A DNA stretch of 64,000 nucleotides from Trema orientale (GCA_002914845.1 JXTC01000017.1:387431-451430); one strand, 5' to 3'; positions 1 through 11,438 are shown, counted from the stretch's first letter. The notes: generated by a model not told the origin, from the sequence alone. A program made the numbers and translations.

Positions 1-404
1 TTGAGGGGGCAACCGAAACAAAAAACTAAACTAATTAAATAAACAAGGTGAAATACATATAAAGTAAGATCAACTTGTATTTTGTAATCTATTTGGTTTA
101 TATGGAATTTCTTCATCATCTTTGCCCATGAATATAATGTTGATCCGAACCACATAATTCATTGTTCGTATTAATATATGATCTAAAATAATCCGTATAA
201 TTTGTTCAAAAAAAAAATTAATTCGTACAATTTGGCATTCATATAACACCTATAAATTCCTGAGCATTAAAGATTGGGTCGTGACTAGGTCTAAAAGTAT
301 AAGATTGCCAAATTAATAAGAGATTAATTAAAGTGTGGATTTTTATATGGCAGCTCTTTCACGATGGCATCCTGTCTGCTCTAATTTGTTACAATAGCAG
401 TTAG
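1..404. other. AT-rich sequence, no gene seen
   Basis: No coding potential, RNA gene or clear repeat is visible in this stretch. It ends where the LINE remnant becomes recognisable; the real 5' limit of that LINE may lie inside this interval. Confidence 0.5.
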
Positions 405-630
405 TTGTGGATCCTCGCTGTTGTATTTGCAAAGACTCGGGGGAGGATTTTTGCCACTGCTTCTTTTGTGATAAGTTGGAAGTCATCGTATAACGACCCG
501 TTTCAAGTCTCCATTTGGTCCTTTGCTGCTCATGGACTTATGGCTCTTATACACAGACTGTTGTCATTATTTATCCGTACTGTATTTTGTGAGTCCCACG
601 ACCTTTAAGGATTTTTTTTTGCGTCCTCAG

Positions 631-747
631 TTCTACTTGAACCCAAGACCTCCACCTTAAGAAAAGGACTTACAAAATAGCGCATTTGGTACAAGCTAAT
701 TAAACTTGTAAGTCCTTCTTAAGTGGAAGTCTTGGATTCAAGTAGAA
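631..747. repeat. Foldback: 45-bp imperfect inverted repeat
   Basis: The arm 631-675 is the near reverse complement of 706-747, with a spacer of about 30 bp. It lies inside the LINE remnant, between the zf-RVT-like and RNase H-like parts, so it may be a small foldback MITE that inserted there. No target duplication was identified. Confidence 0.6.
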
Positions 748-1098
748 TTATTCAATAAATCTAGTAGCCACGAGTTCGAGCTTTTTTGTGTAATCCTCTA
801 GTTCATTTGGAATTGATGTAATTCTTTCTACCACCTGGAATTCACTCGTGATACTGAAGAGATCCTCGTTGCTGCAACTTTCTTTCTTGAAGAATTCCGG
901 GCCTCCGACTCTAGGACTTCATTGACTATCGCCTCAATACCTCGGGCCGTTCCTGGGTGTTGGAAATGCCCCAGTCCTCACTGTTTGAGGACGAATACAA
1001 ATGTTGCGATATGCCAGGATTGTAATTTCATAGGAGTTGAAGGTGTAATCCGTGATCCATCTGGGATGTGTACTCGCTTGCCGGGCTCGGCGACTTAA

Positions 1099-1515
1099 GG
1101 CTATGTTTGGTAGAGGGGATTTTTGGAGGGATGGAGAGGGGTGGAGGGAGAGGGATGAAGGGAGAGTTCCAATCTTGTGTTTGGTAGGAAGGAGAGAAAG
1201 AGGGAGAGGAGAAGTGGAGGGAGAGAGTCTCCCTCCAAATCCACAAAAATGCATCCTCCCAAATTGGAGGGATTGGAGAAAATTAAAAAGAAAAAACATG
1301 AATTGACAAATTTACCCATCAAGTCAATTAATTTTAAAAAGATAAAATAGATAATATAGTAATTTTACAAATAAATACTCTCTATCCTTCCTACTCTACA
1401 TCCTTTCTACCAAACAATTGAAGGAATTATTATTCTCTTCTCCCTCCTTCAGATTCTCCTTCCTTCCTACACTCTCCATCCTTCCTACTCTTCTTCCCTC
1501 CTACTAAACAGAGCC
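1099..1515. mobile_element. Tourist-like (PIF/Harbinger) MITE, copy 1, 417 bp
   Basis: The element starts GGCTATGTTTGGTAGAGGGG and ends in the imperfect reverse complement (CTACTAAACAGAGCC). It is flanked by TAA on both sides (1096-1098 and 1516-1518), the 3-bp target duplication typical of PIF/Harbinger elements. The left arm is purine-rich (GGAGGGAGAG) and the right arm pyrimidine-rich, so the whole can fold into a long hairpin. It has no coding capacity. A relative of the same length lies at 8608-9024. It inserted into the RNase H region of the LINE. Confidence 0.8.
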
Positions 1516-1726
1516 TAAAGGTTCCTTCTCCCTGGAGGTTGGAGAATTGTTGGCTATCAGAGAAGGTCTCTGAGGTTGTGTGTCCAATCACTTTCTTGTT
1601 GCAGAGATCTAATCCGGTGCGATCAATGCTATCAACTCCATTAATAAGCCCCATCTACCTACTACTGTAAATCTTATTATAGATGATATTTGTCATTTTA
1701 TTTCTTTAGCTGGTAATAATGATTCT

Positions 1727-2291
1727 TGTTGAAACAGAGCATACAATAAATTGGGCAGAAACCAAAAAAAACGCAGAAAACTCAAGAACAAGAAACACCA
1801 CAATTTATAGTGGTTCAGACTCAAGGATTGAGTCCTATATCCACTTCGGACAGCTACCAAGGAATTCACTATGAATCAAAATAGAGTTACACACTCAGGC
1901 ACCAATCAATCTTGGCCCTCTAACACTCTGATTACAGATTCTCTCAGTTTACAGAAGATGAACCTCTCAAAGCTCACAACCCAGTAAACCCCTGTTACAC
2001 CCTTCACTCTTCTCTCATATGATGATAATTGAATTAGTCTAATACTGAAGTTACAGTATTTATAATAAAGGTTAACAGCTTCTAGGAACCGATTCTTGAG
2101 TTAACAAACTTCTAACTAAGTCTTATCTAACCAAAACCAGCTTAGAGATCAGTTAGTTAATTCTAACTAACTTTGCTGACCTGTCAAATAACTAATACTT
2201 GGAATAACTACTTGACAGTCCTTGTCATTATGTACCTGGCTAAGGGAAATATAGTGGCCCATTTTCTAGCTTCTTAATTTGCATTATAACA
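1727..2291. mobile_element. Probable solo LTR inserted in the LINE
   Basis: The segment begins TGTTGAAACAGAGC and ends TTATAACA, giving the TG...CA ends of an LTR. TTCT lies immediately before it and again after it, which gives a 4-5 bp target duplication. Removing the segment joins the LINE reading frame across the site (AGNND then SANRV), which supports an insertion. The interior contains the 'accacaatttatagtggttc' type of sequence seen in plant LTRs. No internal retrotransposon region accompanies it, so it looks like a solo LTR. The superfamily is not determined. Confidence 0.6.
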
Positions 2292-2681
2292 TTCTGCAAA
2301 TAGAGTGTGGTTGAACTATTTACCAAGCTTTATTTCGAAATATGTATTTGCATATCTATAATAATGAAATCCCATTTCATTTCAAAAAAAAAAAACAAAA
2401 ACAAAAACAAAAGAGATTAATTCACACACAACAGGGGCTACTCGATCTGACCCAATTTTATTGCAGATAATTCATTCCAGTGATACAAACTATGATATTA
2501 TAATTAGGAAGTCAGCACCTACAACTCATCATTGACATGCCTTATGGTGCGCATTGCATAACTTCCCTACGCTCACAATATCACACATTCCTATTCCACA
2601 ATACAAATTAAACGACGCCATTATTCCCATGCATATTTTATTTTATTTAACACACATATATATATGTACATAAATTTTTAA

Positions 2682-3159
2682 TTAATTGTATCCTCCCCGG
2701 CCAGTGGTGGTGTAACCATTATATCCACTGCGACCATCGGTGTTGTGGCCTTCTTGAAGAATCTTTCGTCCTGTAAAAATGTATATTAAGATCACAGTAA
2801 AAGTCGAAAATAAGTAGGCATATTTTTCTACTGATGTTAATTATTAAGTATGTGAGCTTCATCAAGTACTCAACATGAGTAACACATACATATATAGCGC
2901 AGTTCATAAAAATTCTAGAGTGGTCAGTGGTCGATATATGCGTTATCTTCAAACAAAGAAATTAAAACCTTCATACATATCAATTAAATAGATTTAAACA
3001 AAAACCTGAATTATTTAACCGGTAGTACTTATTGTGTTACTAACCAAGTGTCTCCGCGGCTACATCCTGGAACGCAGTAGCCACTTCTAGGAGGATAAGC
3101 AACAACGCCGAAACATATATTGCCATCACCATGAATTTGGTAGCTACGGAAACAGCCAT
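2682..3159 (-). CDS. Small secreted Gly/Tyr-rich peptide precursor (67 aa), two exons
   Basis: Exons are 3159-3045 and 2770-2682 (intron 274 bp, GT-AG, phase 1); together they give 67 codons and a TAA stop. The N terminus (MAVSVATKFMVMAIYVSALL, then LILLEVATA) is a strong signal peptide with probable cleavage after about residue 29. The mature part begins FQDVAAETLGRKILQEG and ends in a Gly/Tyr-rich tail, SGYNGYTTTGRGGYN. It has no cysteines, so it is not a defensin or LTP type. A TATAAATA lies at 3263-3256, about 100 bp upstream of the ATG. I do not recognise the family; the layout (signal, short linker with a possible dibasic GRK site, conserved-looking tail) suits a secreted or apoplastic peptide. 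The function is not inferred. The splice model rests on consensus sites and the open frame. Confidence 0.65.
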
Positions 3160-3255
3160 GTTTTTCAAGAAAATATGGATAAGTGGAAACAAAACCTAGA
3201 TATAAGATTAATTGAACTCCGAGCCTTGGTTTGATTCTTATCCATTTGTACGTAG

Positions 3256-3263
3256 TATTTATA
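3256..3263 (-). promoter_or_regulatory. TATA box of the small peptide gene
   Basis: On the minus strand this reads TATAAATA, 97-104 bp upstream of the proposed ATG at 3159. That distance allows a normal plant 5' leader. Confidence 0.55.
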
Positions 3264-3710
3264 ATCGAGCGGGGCTACAGTATTTAACGTTATTAAATTG
3301 GGAAAAGTCAAAAAAATTGTTTTCAATATATAGGCTGATCTGATCATGAATGTACATGGACCACATTTTATGAATTTGTTCATTGGTATATATAATATAT
3401 TTATTGCAGCAGACAATGATCAGTGCCGGTCAATTAGATGTGTTGATTATTTCTATAGTGCTTTTGAAAATTATAAATTTTATTTTTCGTGTTGGTGCTG
3501 TAAAAGCGCGAAGTCATGAACTAGTGAAATATATGTCTATACTAATTAATTGGCATACATATGTAATCGATTCCATTACCACGGGGCAAGGACCATTGCC
3601 ATACAGCAGCCAATTAAACATGAGCTATTTTGATAATCTACAAATATTATTAGATTATCAGTCGAAGATTAGCTAATTCAGTATATCAGTTTTCACTTTT
3701 GTTATTATAC

Positions 3711-3925
3711 GATTATGTCCGTGTTTAGAAATATTTTTAGTCACAACTTTTAATCACAAAAGTTATGACCAATTGATTTGATAAATAAAATTCATAGTGA
3801 AAGATATTTTCAGAAATATTTTGTGTTAAAAGAACTAATATTATTAGTCACAAATTTTGACACGCAAGGTTTTAGTAGTAAGCCAAAAATTGTTACTAAA
3901 AGTAACATCTAGAAACATCACAACA
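3711..3925. repeat. Candidate non-autonomous element with 'TTAGTCACAAA' motifs
   Basis: The interval contains repeated AGTCACAA and inverted TTGTGACT-like words, a start GTGTTTAGAAATATT and an end CTAGAAACATCAC that are loosely inverted. The same words occur at 9060-9260. It could be a hAT- or CACTA-type MITE, but no target duplication was recognised. Confidence 0.3.
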
Positions 3926-4085
3926 TTTTGAAATACACAATACCAGTAGGTGTTCATGCTTCAAAAAATTAAACTCCCTATTTGATTTCTGTCAAAAGAG
4001 TTGGTTGGAATTTGACTTTCATAAAAAAAGTTGCATTGCAGTATGTTAGCTTGAAACTCCATACAAGACACTGTTGACAGTGAAA

Positions 4086-4137
4086 GAATGCGGCAAGCCG
4101 CAAATATTGACAGTCAAACAATGCGGCTTGCCGCATT
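4086..4137. repeat. 16-bp perfect inverted repeat in the copia LTR U3 region
   Basis: GAATGCGGCAAGCCGC at about 4086 and its exact reverse complement at about 4122 are separated by some 20 bp and followed by further TTGCGGC/GTCGCATTC words. It lies upstream of the LTR TATA box and may be a regulatory palindrome of the element. Confidence 0.6.
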
Positions 4138-4599
4138 CATCAATTGCGGCTGATAAGTCGCATTCATATTTGTGGTGTATATATATACAATATATATGTA
4201 TATATATATATAAGAATTAAAAATTAGGAGAATAAGAGAGAGGTTTCACCTATAAATACCCCTATCCTCTAAACCGTTCTTCATCCCATTCCAAAATCAT
4301 CTTCATCTCTATGAGAGAGTTCAATCTTGGAATTCCTCTTAGTATCTCATTTGTTTTCTCCTAAATTGTTTAGAAAGAGTGTTTTCTCCTATTTCAAGAG
4401 AGAGAAGTTCTTTTGTTCTCTCCTTGTATTTAGAGAAAAGTGAAGTGAATTTCTTCACAGCCTTGTTCGTAGACATAACCTAAATTGGGTGAACCACATT
4501 AAATTTTTCGTGTGCCTTATCTTTTTCGTTTTACCCAAATTTTCTCAACTCATATTTTAGTTGTATGTAGTCGCTTTTGTAAAACTAATCCCCTAACAG

Positions 4600-4611
4600 T
4601 GGTATCAGAGC
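4600..4611 (+). other. Primer-binding site (tRNA-iMet) of the copia remnant
   Basis: TGGTATCAGAGC, the standard plant copia primer-binding site, lies one base after the LTR end. Confidence 0.85.
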
Positions 4612-4815
4612 CATTGGTTAGAGTACTATTCATATATATGGTACTGTTCACATATACGGTACTATTCACGTGTACGGTACTGTTCACATACAGTGAAACG
4701 GTGGTAACTGAACAAATCGTGATGAACAAAAATGGCGGCGAAATTCGATATTGAGAAGTTTAATGGGAGCAATTTCTCTCTGTGAAAAATGAAGATAAAG
4801 GCAATCTTGAGAACA

Positions 4816-7800
4816 GAAAAACAGAATTTGAAATCTTTATTTATGATTACTTAATTTCATATTGATCTATTAATGCCCACACTTCTCCTTGAGTGATAAA
4901 AACTCGACTTTGGATGACTCCAAGAACAAATAATTTGAATCTAGAAAACCAACTTCAAACACATCCACCATTTCTTGATGAATGAATTGCCTAGCAGCAA
5001 TTAGGGAAAGACCTTGTTACACTAAAATATATATACGTAAAATAACAACAAGTGCACAGGTCATAAACAAGTAATAAAGTAATAAGTATTAAGTTGTCGA
5101 TCCCATGAGGAATTGGGTGTTAAATTATCGCTAAGTACTAGAATTATCGTGATTTAACTTTATCTAGGCAGTCATACTAAACAAATTTATGATTAGATAA
5201 TACAAATACAAATATAAATACGTAAATAAAATATGAAAACTCTATGCACAAATGTACTAGGGGATTGAATTCACCTAACCATCAACTATGTCTTTTGATC
5301 ACTAAATGCATTCTAATCAATTATTCCTAATTTGTAAGCCAAGAACCCAAATGTAGTTCTACTCCCTCTCTCAAGTATCGAGTCAAATGGAGAGACTTGC
5401 TTCATAATTTGTAAATAAATATGGAATACTTTATTTACTAAAGATTGTAGTATTTCTCTATCTCAACGGGAATAATGTGTCTCAAATCATTGAAGTATCT
5501 GACTTCTGATAGAAACACTAGTACAACATAAATAAGTTATGTGTATTGAACTGGACTAGGTAATATAAAGAATTGGAGTACCGTAACTCAATTCTTATAT
5601 TACCATAAACTAGCTCTTAGCATGTAAATCTTAATCCTTGATGTTTGCTTGGACTTGCTTTCATGGGTTGTAGCCTTTTGATTTGTTAAAAGACTAATTT
5701 CTATGAAATTAGAGGTGAACTCTGACATGTTGGAGGTTATAGTTTATGAATTGATTAGAACACCAAATAGTTAAGGATACTATACATTAATGCCACTTTA
5801 GGTTCTTTCAAGATTCATGAAATAATTAAATCTAAGATCTTATTATTCATTTTGTGAATTGGTTGATAATTTTTTCTAAATGGCCATTGAGAACAAAATT
5901 ATTGACAACATTATTCCTTAATAGAAAGATGGTAACTTAAAGGTAAATAGGTGTTGGAGGGGTATTACGGTAATTTCACTTATCTAACTGCGGCATTGTA
6001 TAAGGATTCTATATGTGGTATAGAATATGCCAGATGGATCGGTTAATCAAGGCTAGTTGATTAAATCTCTATAAAATGCATGACATTTAATCTAAGAGTG
6101 TAGTATTAGGCCTTTAGTGGAGTGTCTTTTTTACTAATAGTATTTATATAAATACCATAATAAGAGTTATTATGTATTTATCATACTATTAGAGTTTAGA
6201 TTATTTGGATCCATTAGGTCCATTGTCTAACTCAATAAAGCTCATTAATTGGTTGGTGGTACTTGTAAAATTAGTTTTATGAAACTGTGTAAAATAATGA
6301 TTCTACACAGAAGTCAGTATTTTTATAAATAAGTTTCATGAGTTGGACATATTTATAAAAATACACCCAAAGCCTAAATTGGAGAATAAGCCCAATCCTA
6401 GTTGGACTAAAGTTAGCAATTTTGGGCCATATATATATATAAGATATATGAAAGAAAAAACTGCACAGTAATACTAGAAGTGCTACAGGCATAGACACAT
6501 GGAGAGAGAGAAAGGATTGTATTAAGATTTATGTGACTCTCTAGTCACACAAGCTTTGTTTCAAGGACCAATTGCAGAAGCAACCTCTTCTAATTAATTA
6601 GTTGTATGTACTCATCTACATTGTAAACAATAAAGTTTCAAACTTTGATATAAATAAGAAAATTAAAAAGTGAACCATATACTTCAACACAACCCCCTAT
6701 CTTTGCAATTAGTTTTGACAGCAACCTCTCATAACCACCATAGATGTAATCTCTGGCAACAATCTCTCCACCTAAAATCACATAATTATATCTTTAAAAA
6801 ATTGTTAAAATAGCACGGCAGCTACATTTTGCACAGCAACAAACAACAAATCTAGTCTACCATAAAATTTCCACAAGCCACCGATACCTCTTTGAGGTAA
6901 TTTTTTCATGAACCAAAGGACCTCAAAGGGCTGTTAGACATGCTCTGGCACCCCAGGTTCCCATAGACCCAAGTACTATCAGATCTAGTCATCATATGTG
7001 TATATACACCTGCCACGTAATACACTCTATCACCAGTAACTTTCAGGTGGGTCCTACAATGGCACCATCATTATTTGTTCTTACATGTGCGCCTATTGCT
7101 GATATGCACAACGAACATGTGCGTACATTAATGCTTTGGGAGAGCTAGTACTCTCCCAGCCATGCAATTTGGTGGAAAAAAATAGCTAAGTGAAGAAGTA
7201 GATCAAGATGGTGAAGAGTATGAATATTGACAAAGCAATATCTGAAAATTAATTAAGCAATATCTTAGAAAATAAATTGAAACGTAGAAGCTTGTGAACT
7301 TCTACTTAATTTGGCAGTAAGATATCTTTCGTGAAAATGATGTGAAACCCCCACGTGATTCGAATATGAGGAAATTTTATTTTTTTTATGGTGATTTTTT
7401 TAAAAAATTAAAAAATCTCAAAATTTTAAAGTGATATTTTTAAGAAAAATGATTTTTTTAAATACTTTTTTAAAGTGTTATTTTTCTAATAAAACTTCTA
7501 AAAAGCGATATTTTCCTAAATAATTTGGAATTGTTTCAAAAAAATCAATTCAGTCGAGATTTTTCAATTTTTTGTACTTTAGGCTTGGAATTTTGTAAGA
7601 AGCCCTTGGAATATTCATTCTCATCAAATTTGACGGCCTATTTTGCCGATGGACATCATACGTAGTCTGCAATTTCGCACTAAGTTTCTATGTTCAAAAG
7701 TGGCATCGTAATCTTTTTTAAAAGTGAAATAACACAAAAATTAGAATGTGTGGACCCCTTTAATTCATATTATGATATAGTTGAACTTCATAACTAGCGT

Positions 7801-8545
7801 GACATATATATATATATATATATATAGGCTAGCAGCAGCTAGCTTTTCTTAATTTGATGTGATGACAACTAAATGTTAGAGGTGCTCTCCGAGGTTCCTG
7901 AGATATCTCTCTGTTTTGGTATTGTAAAGTTACGGTGACATGAGGATATCAATTTTAGTACCAAATTTATGAGTGTACATTATTAAGGCATTAAACATCT
8001 ATAAGTTGTCCCTGTTTGGAAGTTGTTCTTAGCCACGATAATATCAATTATCCAACTAAGAGTAGCAGGCTTGTAGCATATGGTTTAACCTACTTATAGA
8101 AGTCCAGGAGAAATAAATACAATATTAATTCTCTTTTATGTTCGGATTTTAATAGTTTGTGTGACTAAAGAAAAAAGGAAAGAGTATAAAACTCAATTAC
8201 TTTTATAATTAACGAAAAATATATGAGTATTTATGTTGAAGTCTTTCAAAAATTACTTAGATATTATGCAAAATTCATTGTGAGAAAATGAAAAGAAAAA
8301 TAACGTTTATAGAATATCAAAATTTACTAAAATTCCAAGATATTTATCCAATATAAGCACACTTCTAAATCTTTACTTCGGAAAAATGAATAGTCAATGG
8401 AAATTCACTGAAAATCTCATTTATATTCTAACTATGATTTTATGCTCATGCGAAGTTGTAAATATTTTTAAACCAATCAACATTTTTCAATTAATTTTCT
8501 AGCAGAAATTATGACATTTTACAATAATCAATACAAAAAAAAAAA
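4816..8545. other. Intergenic, diverged repeats, no gene seen
   Basis: No plausible plant coding exon was found. About 5010-5600 resembles dispersed plant repeat DNA (a stretch around 'gtcgatcccatgaggaattg') but cannot be classified by eye. 6240-6660 has LTR-like composition without a recognisable primer-binding site. 7330-7610 is an A/T-rich repeat whose end (7560-7605) recurs at 49314-49365. A (TA)n run lies at about 7805-7827. Confidence 0.4.
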
Positions 8546-8546
8546 A

Positions 8547-9298
8547 ACACTAAATAGCGAAATTTTTATAGTCAGTGACATTTTTTTCCCACCAAAAGTG
8601 ACATTTAGGCTATGTTTGGTAGGAAGGAAAAGGGAGAGGAAGGAAAAGTTTTGAGGGAAAAATGGAGGGAAAAAAAATTTTGGATTGTTTGGTAAGAGGG
8701 AAAAGGGGAGGGAAGAGAAAATGGGAGGGAAAAATATGGTGGGACCCACTCCAATATTTTTCTCCCAAAAATGGAGAGAAAAAGGAGAGAAAATTTTTTT
8801 TTACAAATGCTTTAAAGTAAATTTACCAAATTAACCTTGTATACTACTTTTAAAATTTTAATAAAAATGGCAAAATAGTCATTTTAAAATATACTAATTT
8901 TCTTTCCTTCCTACATACCAAACAACAATTGAGGAAAGACACTTTCCTTTCCATCCTACACATTTTCTTTCCCTCCTAATTTTTCCTTCCCTCCTACTTT
9001 CTTTCCTCTCTACCAAACATAGCCTTAGTTACATTAAAATTTCTTATGAGTAAACATATACAATATTTAGTCACAAATTGTCATTACTGCACTTTCAAGT
9101 TTTTTATATATAGTAATGAAATTCTTTGTAACTAAAAGTACATTTAGTCACGATAACAAATGACATTTTTTGTGACTAAAATTTTTAACCAGAGAGTTTT
9201 AAGTCTCTCTTAGTCACTAACTTTTCATTGTTAATCACAAGTTCTTTTATAACTAAAAGTGGAGATTTTTGTAGTGACTATAAAAACCGTACATCAAG
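8547..9298. mobile_element. Candidate foldback/CACTA-type MITE hosting the second Tourist-like MITE
   Basis: Near the left side, TTTTTATAGTCAGTGAC (about 8564-8581) is mirrored on the right by the reverse complement of TTTTTATAGTCACTAC (about 9270-9287). The right end reads TTTTTGTAGTG, a common CACTA-type terminus, and CACTA occurs at 8547. AGTCAC words repeat between them. No target duplication was found, so the boundaries are approximate. Confidence 0.35.
8608..9024. mobile_element. Tourist-like (PIF/Harbinger) MITE, copy 2, 417 bp
   Basis: It starts GGCTATGTTTGGTAGGAAGG and ends CTCTACCAAACATAGCC, an almost perfect terminal inverted repeat. TTA flanks both sides (8605-8607 and 9025-9027). 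Left-arm runs (GGGAGAGGAAGG) pair with the right arm (CCTTCCCTCC). The length equals copy 1 at 1099-1515, while the interior has diverged, so the two are independent insertions of one family. Confidence 0.8.
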
Positions 9299-9532
9299 TT
9301 GTCACTTGTCACTACTTTTGCGATGTATGTACTTATTGGAGTAAGTTGTATAATTTTTGCAACCAAAAAAAAAAAGAAAATTCAATATAATTGTATATAT
9401 ACATATATATATATATATATGTAGGAATATCAGTATAATTGTGTTTGAACGGAATATATCACGCGAATCGATCGGTACCGAGGCACTAATATTCCAATCG
9501 TAAATTTGGTCAACAAAAATTTTCCGATTGCT

Positions 9533-9597
9533 TATTATATATGACATGAACCAGAAATTGGTTGCTTATTATATATGACATGAACCAGAAATTGGTT
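9533..9597. repeat. Tandem duplication, about 35-bp unit, two copies
   Basis: The unit from 'ttgcttattatatatgacat' to 'gaaattgg' occurs twice in direct succession without visible differences. No gene is involved. Confidence 0.75.
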
Positions 9598-9599
9598 AA

Positions 9600-10080
9600 G
9601 GACTATCATTTAATTCTCATTTATATATATTCAATGGGTCAACTGATAATTAATTGTTGCTGATGAAGCTAGGTCATAGGTTTTAACGTCTTTCCTAGTA
9701 AATAAAAGATTTTATTTTCCACATCTTTTTCACTAAGAAAATACTCTTATTGAAAATTCTCAAATGTTCAAATATTTTATATAGACTAGTACAACAATCA
9801 CAACTATTAAAACATTTTAGAGATGACTAGATATGTGTATATAACTATTTTTATATAGTATTACATACAGATACTATCATGTATGTAATATAGATACTAC
9901 TTAAATAACTGTAAGAAACCCATAGATCCTCTCTCACTTATTATTTCTTATGCAGCATATTGAACTAAGAGACCTCTGTTACTAGGCAAGGTGAAGCCTT
10001 AGGCCTACTTGGTTTAAGCATATTTGTTGATACAGAATACACTTGTACTATGTATAGGGCGGAGCATATTCTAATAATCT
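9600..10080. other. Intergenic, nothing recognised
   Basis: AT-rich sequence up to the left target duplication of the MULE. No ORF, exon or repeat boundary could be supported. Confidence 0.4.
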
Positions 10081-10939
10081 CTCATCCCTGAGAAAAGGAC
10101 ATGGATAGAACTTATTAAGGGTTAGTTGGACATTTTTAGGACTAGGCTCATTTATAATTTTTTTATGACAAAAAATTAGGGCCCACACGAGTTAAAAAAC
10201 GGAAATGTCCTCAGGAAACTCTCAGCCAGCATAGCCTAAAAAGTGACATGACCCTTCCACTTTAATTGACATGACCTCACGCCGACTCCACTATTCTCTT
10301 CTCTGTAAAACCCATTTCTCTCCCCTCCTCTCTGCATACTCTCTCCTCCTCTTGTCTCAATTCCCTAAAAATTGAAGGGAAAAAACTGCCCAAAATCGAA
10401 GTTAGTATTTAAGTTGTTCACTACTTTTTTCTCGTATCAAGGAACCAAAAAACACCAAGAATAGCCAACACCCATTCTGTGGAGGGAAGAAAATCGACTT
10501 TAAAACTTGACCTAAAGGTTCGCATCAAGGACAAGAACACCATCAAAGAAGCCAGTGGAAAAGAAGAAGACCTCAGTCTATAAATCGGCTAATTTGAAGC
10601 TTAAAAATCCGATAGAAGAGGACAGAAAGGTTCCTTTTTTATTTTTTTTTAAAATGTCTATGCAAAGTTATTTCTATTTTAAGTTGGTGAAAAATTCCTT
10701 TGGGGATTCGTTAAAAAAATCCTTCAGAGAATGGGATAATGTTTGACTAATATGGGATTTATTAGTAAAATTATTTTCGTTTTAGCTAAAGGGAAGCTCT
10801 TTATGAGATTTTATTGGTAACATATTTGAGTTCTTAGTGTGAATTTTTGTTTTTAGGCATTGATTATCAGTATTGACAAATTTTTGAGTTCGATAAAATT
10901 ATTTATGGACTGAGTGTTTCACTTGTTGCATACACTTGG

Positions 10940-11410
10940 CTCGGGTCAAGAACACCCTAGATCTTAGGTCAAGACAATTTTGACCCCAGCTAAGTACTTC
11001 TTGACCTTAGTCAAGTAACTTTTGACAGTAGTTCTTGACCCTAGGTCAGGTCAATAAGCCTCTGACCTTAGGTCAAGAAAGGCTTGACCTTAGGTAAGTT
11101 CAAGAATAGTTTGACTTGCGATAAAGATAGCCCAGGTCAAGCAGATGTTGACCCCATGTCTTGGTCAAGATTCTCTTGACCCTCGTCAAATAGTTGTTGA
11201 CAGTAGTTGTTGACCCTAAGTCAGGTCAGTAAGCTCTTGCCCTTAGGTCAAGAGAGGGTTGACTGTATGTAAGGTCAAGAATCGCCTGATCTAGACTAAA
11301 GAAAGCCTAGTTATTGACTTTAGGTCGAGAATAACATGACCTTACACTTATTTGAAGTTCTGTAGTTCAGGTCAAGCAATGCTTGACCCTAGATCGTGTA
11401 CATCTTGACT
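10940..11410. repeat. GGTCAA/TTGACC-rich array, about 175-bp higher-order period
   Basis: Roughly 25 GTCAA or TTGAC words occur in about 470 bp in both orientations, commonly as 'cttgaccctaggtcaag' palindromes. A larger unit starting TTGACAGTAGT at 11022 recurs at 11197, a 175-bp period with many substitutions. It lies between the left MULE end and the transposase remnants. TTGAC is also the WRKY W-box core, but the regularity suggests a subterminal repeat of the transposon. Confidence 0.7.
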
Positions 11411-11438
11411 TCAAGTACAAAATAATATTTAACTCAAC

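Larger units (their letters stand above)
405..2413 (+). mobile_element. Decayed LINE (non-LTR retrotransposon), 3' part, interrupted by other elements
   Basis: From about 407 the + strand reads a cysteine-rich stretch (VDPRCCICKDSGEDF) like the zf-RVT domain that follows LINE reverse transcriptases. From 961 it reads an RNase H-like start (WKCPSPHCLRTN, then GVEGVIRDPSG), and after 1515 it continues with ELLAIREGL, AINAINSINKPHLP and IIDDICHFISLAGNND. The last RNase H piece (SANRV) resumes at about 2295. The element ends in an A-rich tail at 2384-2413, as LINEs do. Frameshifts and stops throughout show it is dead. Two later elements split the RNase H region (1099-1515 and about 1727-2291), and a foldback sits at 631-747. 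Assignment rests on family resemblance read by eye. Confidence 0.7.
4072..4815 (+). mobile_element. Ty1/copia retrotransposon remnant: 5' LTR, PBS and gag start
   Basis: An LTR of about 527 bp (TGTTGACAGTG at 4072 to CCCTAACA at 4598) holds a TATAAATA at 4251-4258. It is followed directly by TGGTATCAGAGC at 4600-4611, the primer-binding site complementary to initiator tRNA-Met. After a leader with repeated GGTACTGTTCAC words, an ORF opens at 4732 with MAAKFDIEKFNGSNFSL, the usual start of copia gag. The next codon is TGA at 4783-4785 where Trp is expected, and the frame then resumes KMKIKAIL. The rest of gag-pol and the 3' LTR are not recognisable, so this is a truncated, inactive copy. Confidence 0.75.

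Noticed and set aside
934..1322. Overlapping open frames on both strands
   Set aside because: They fall in the purine/pyrimidine-rich arms of the Tourist-like MITE; low-complexity composition, not protein coding.
2719..2952. 77-codon minus-strand open frame overlapping the small peptide gene
   Set aside because: It runs through the intron in another frame and has no family resemblance; the spliced model explains the locus better.
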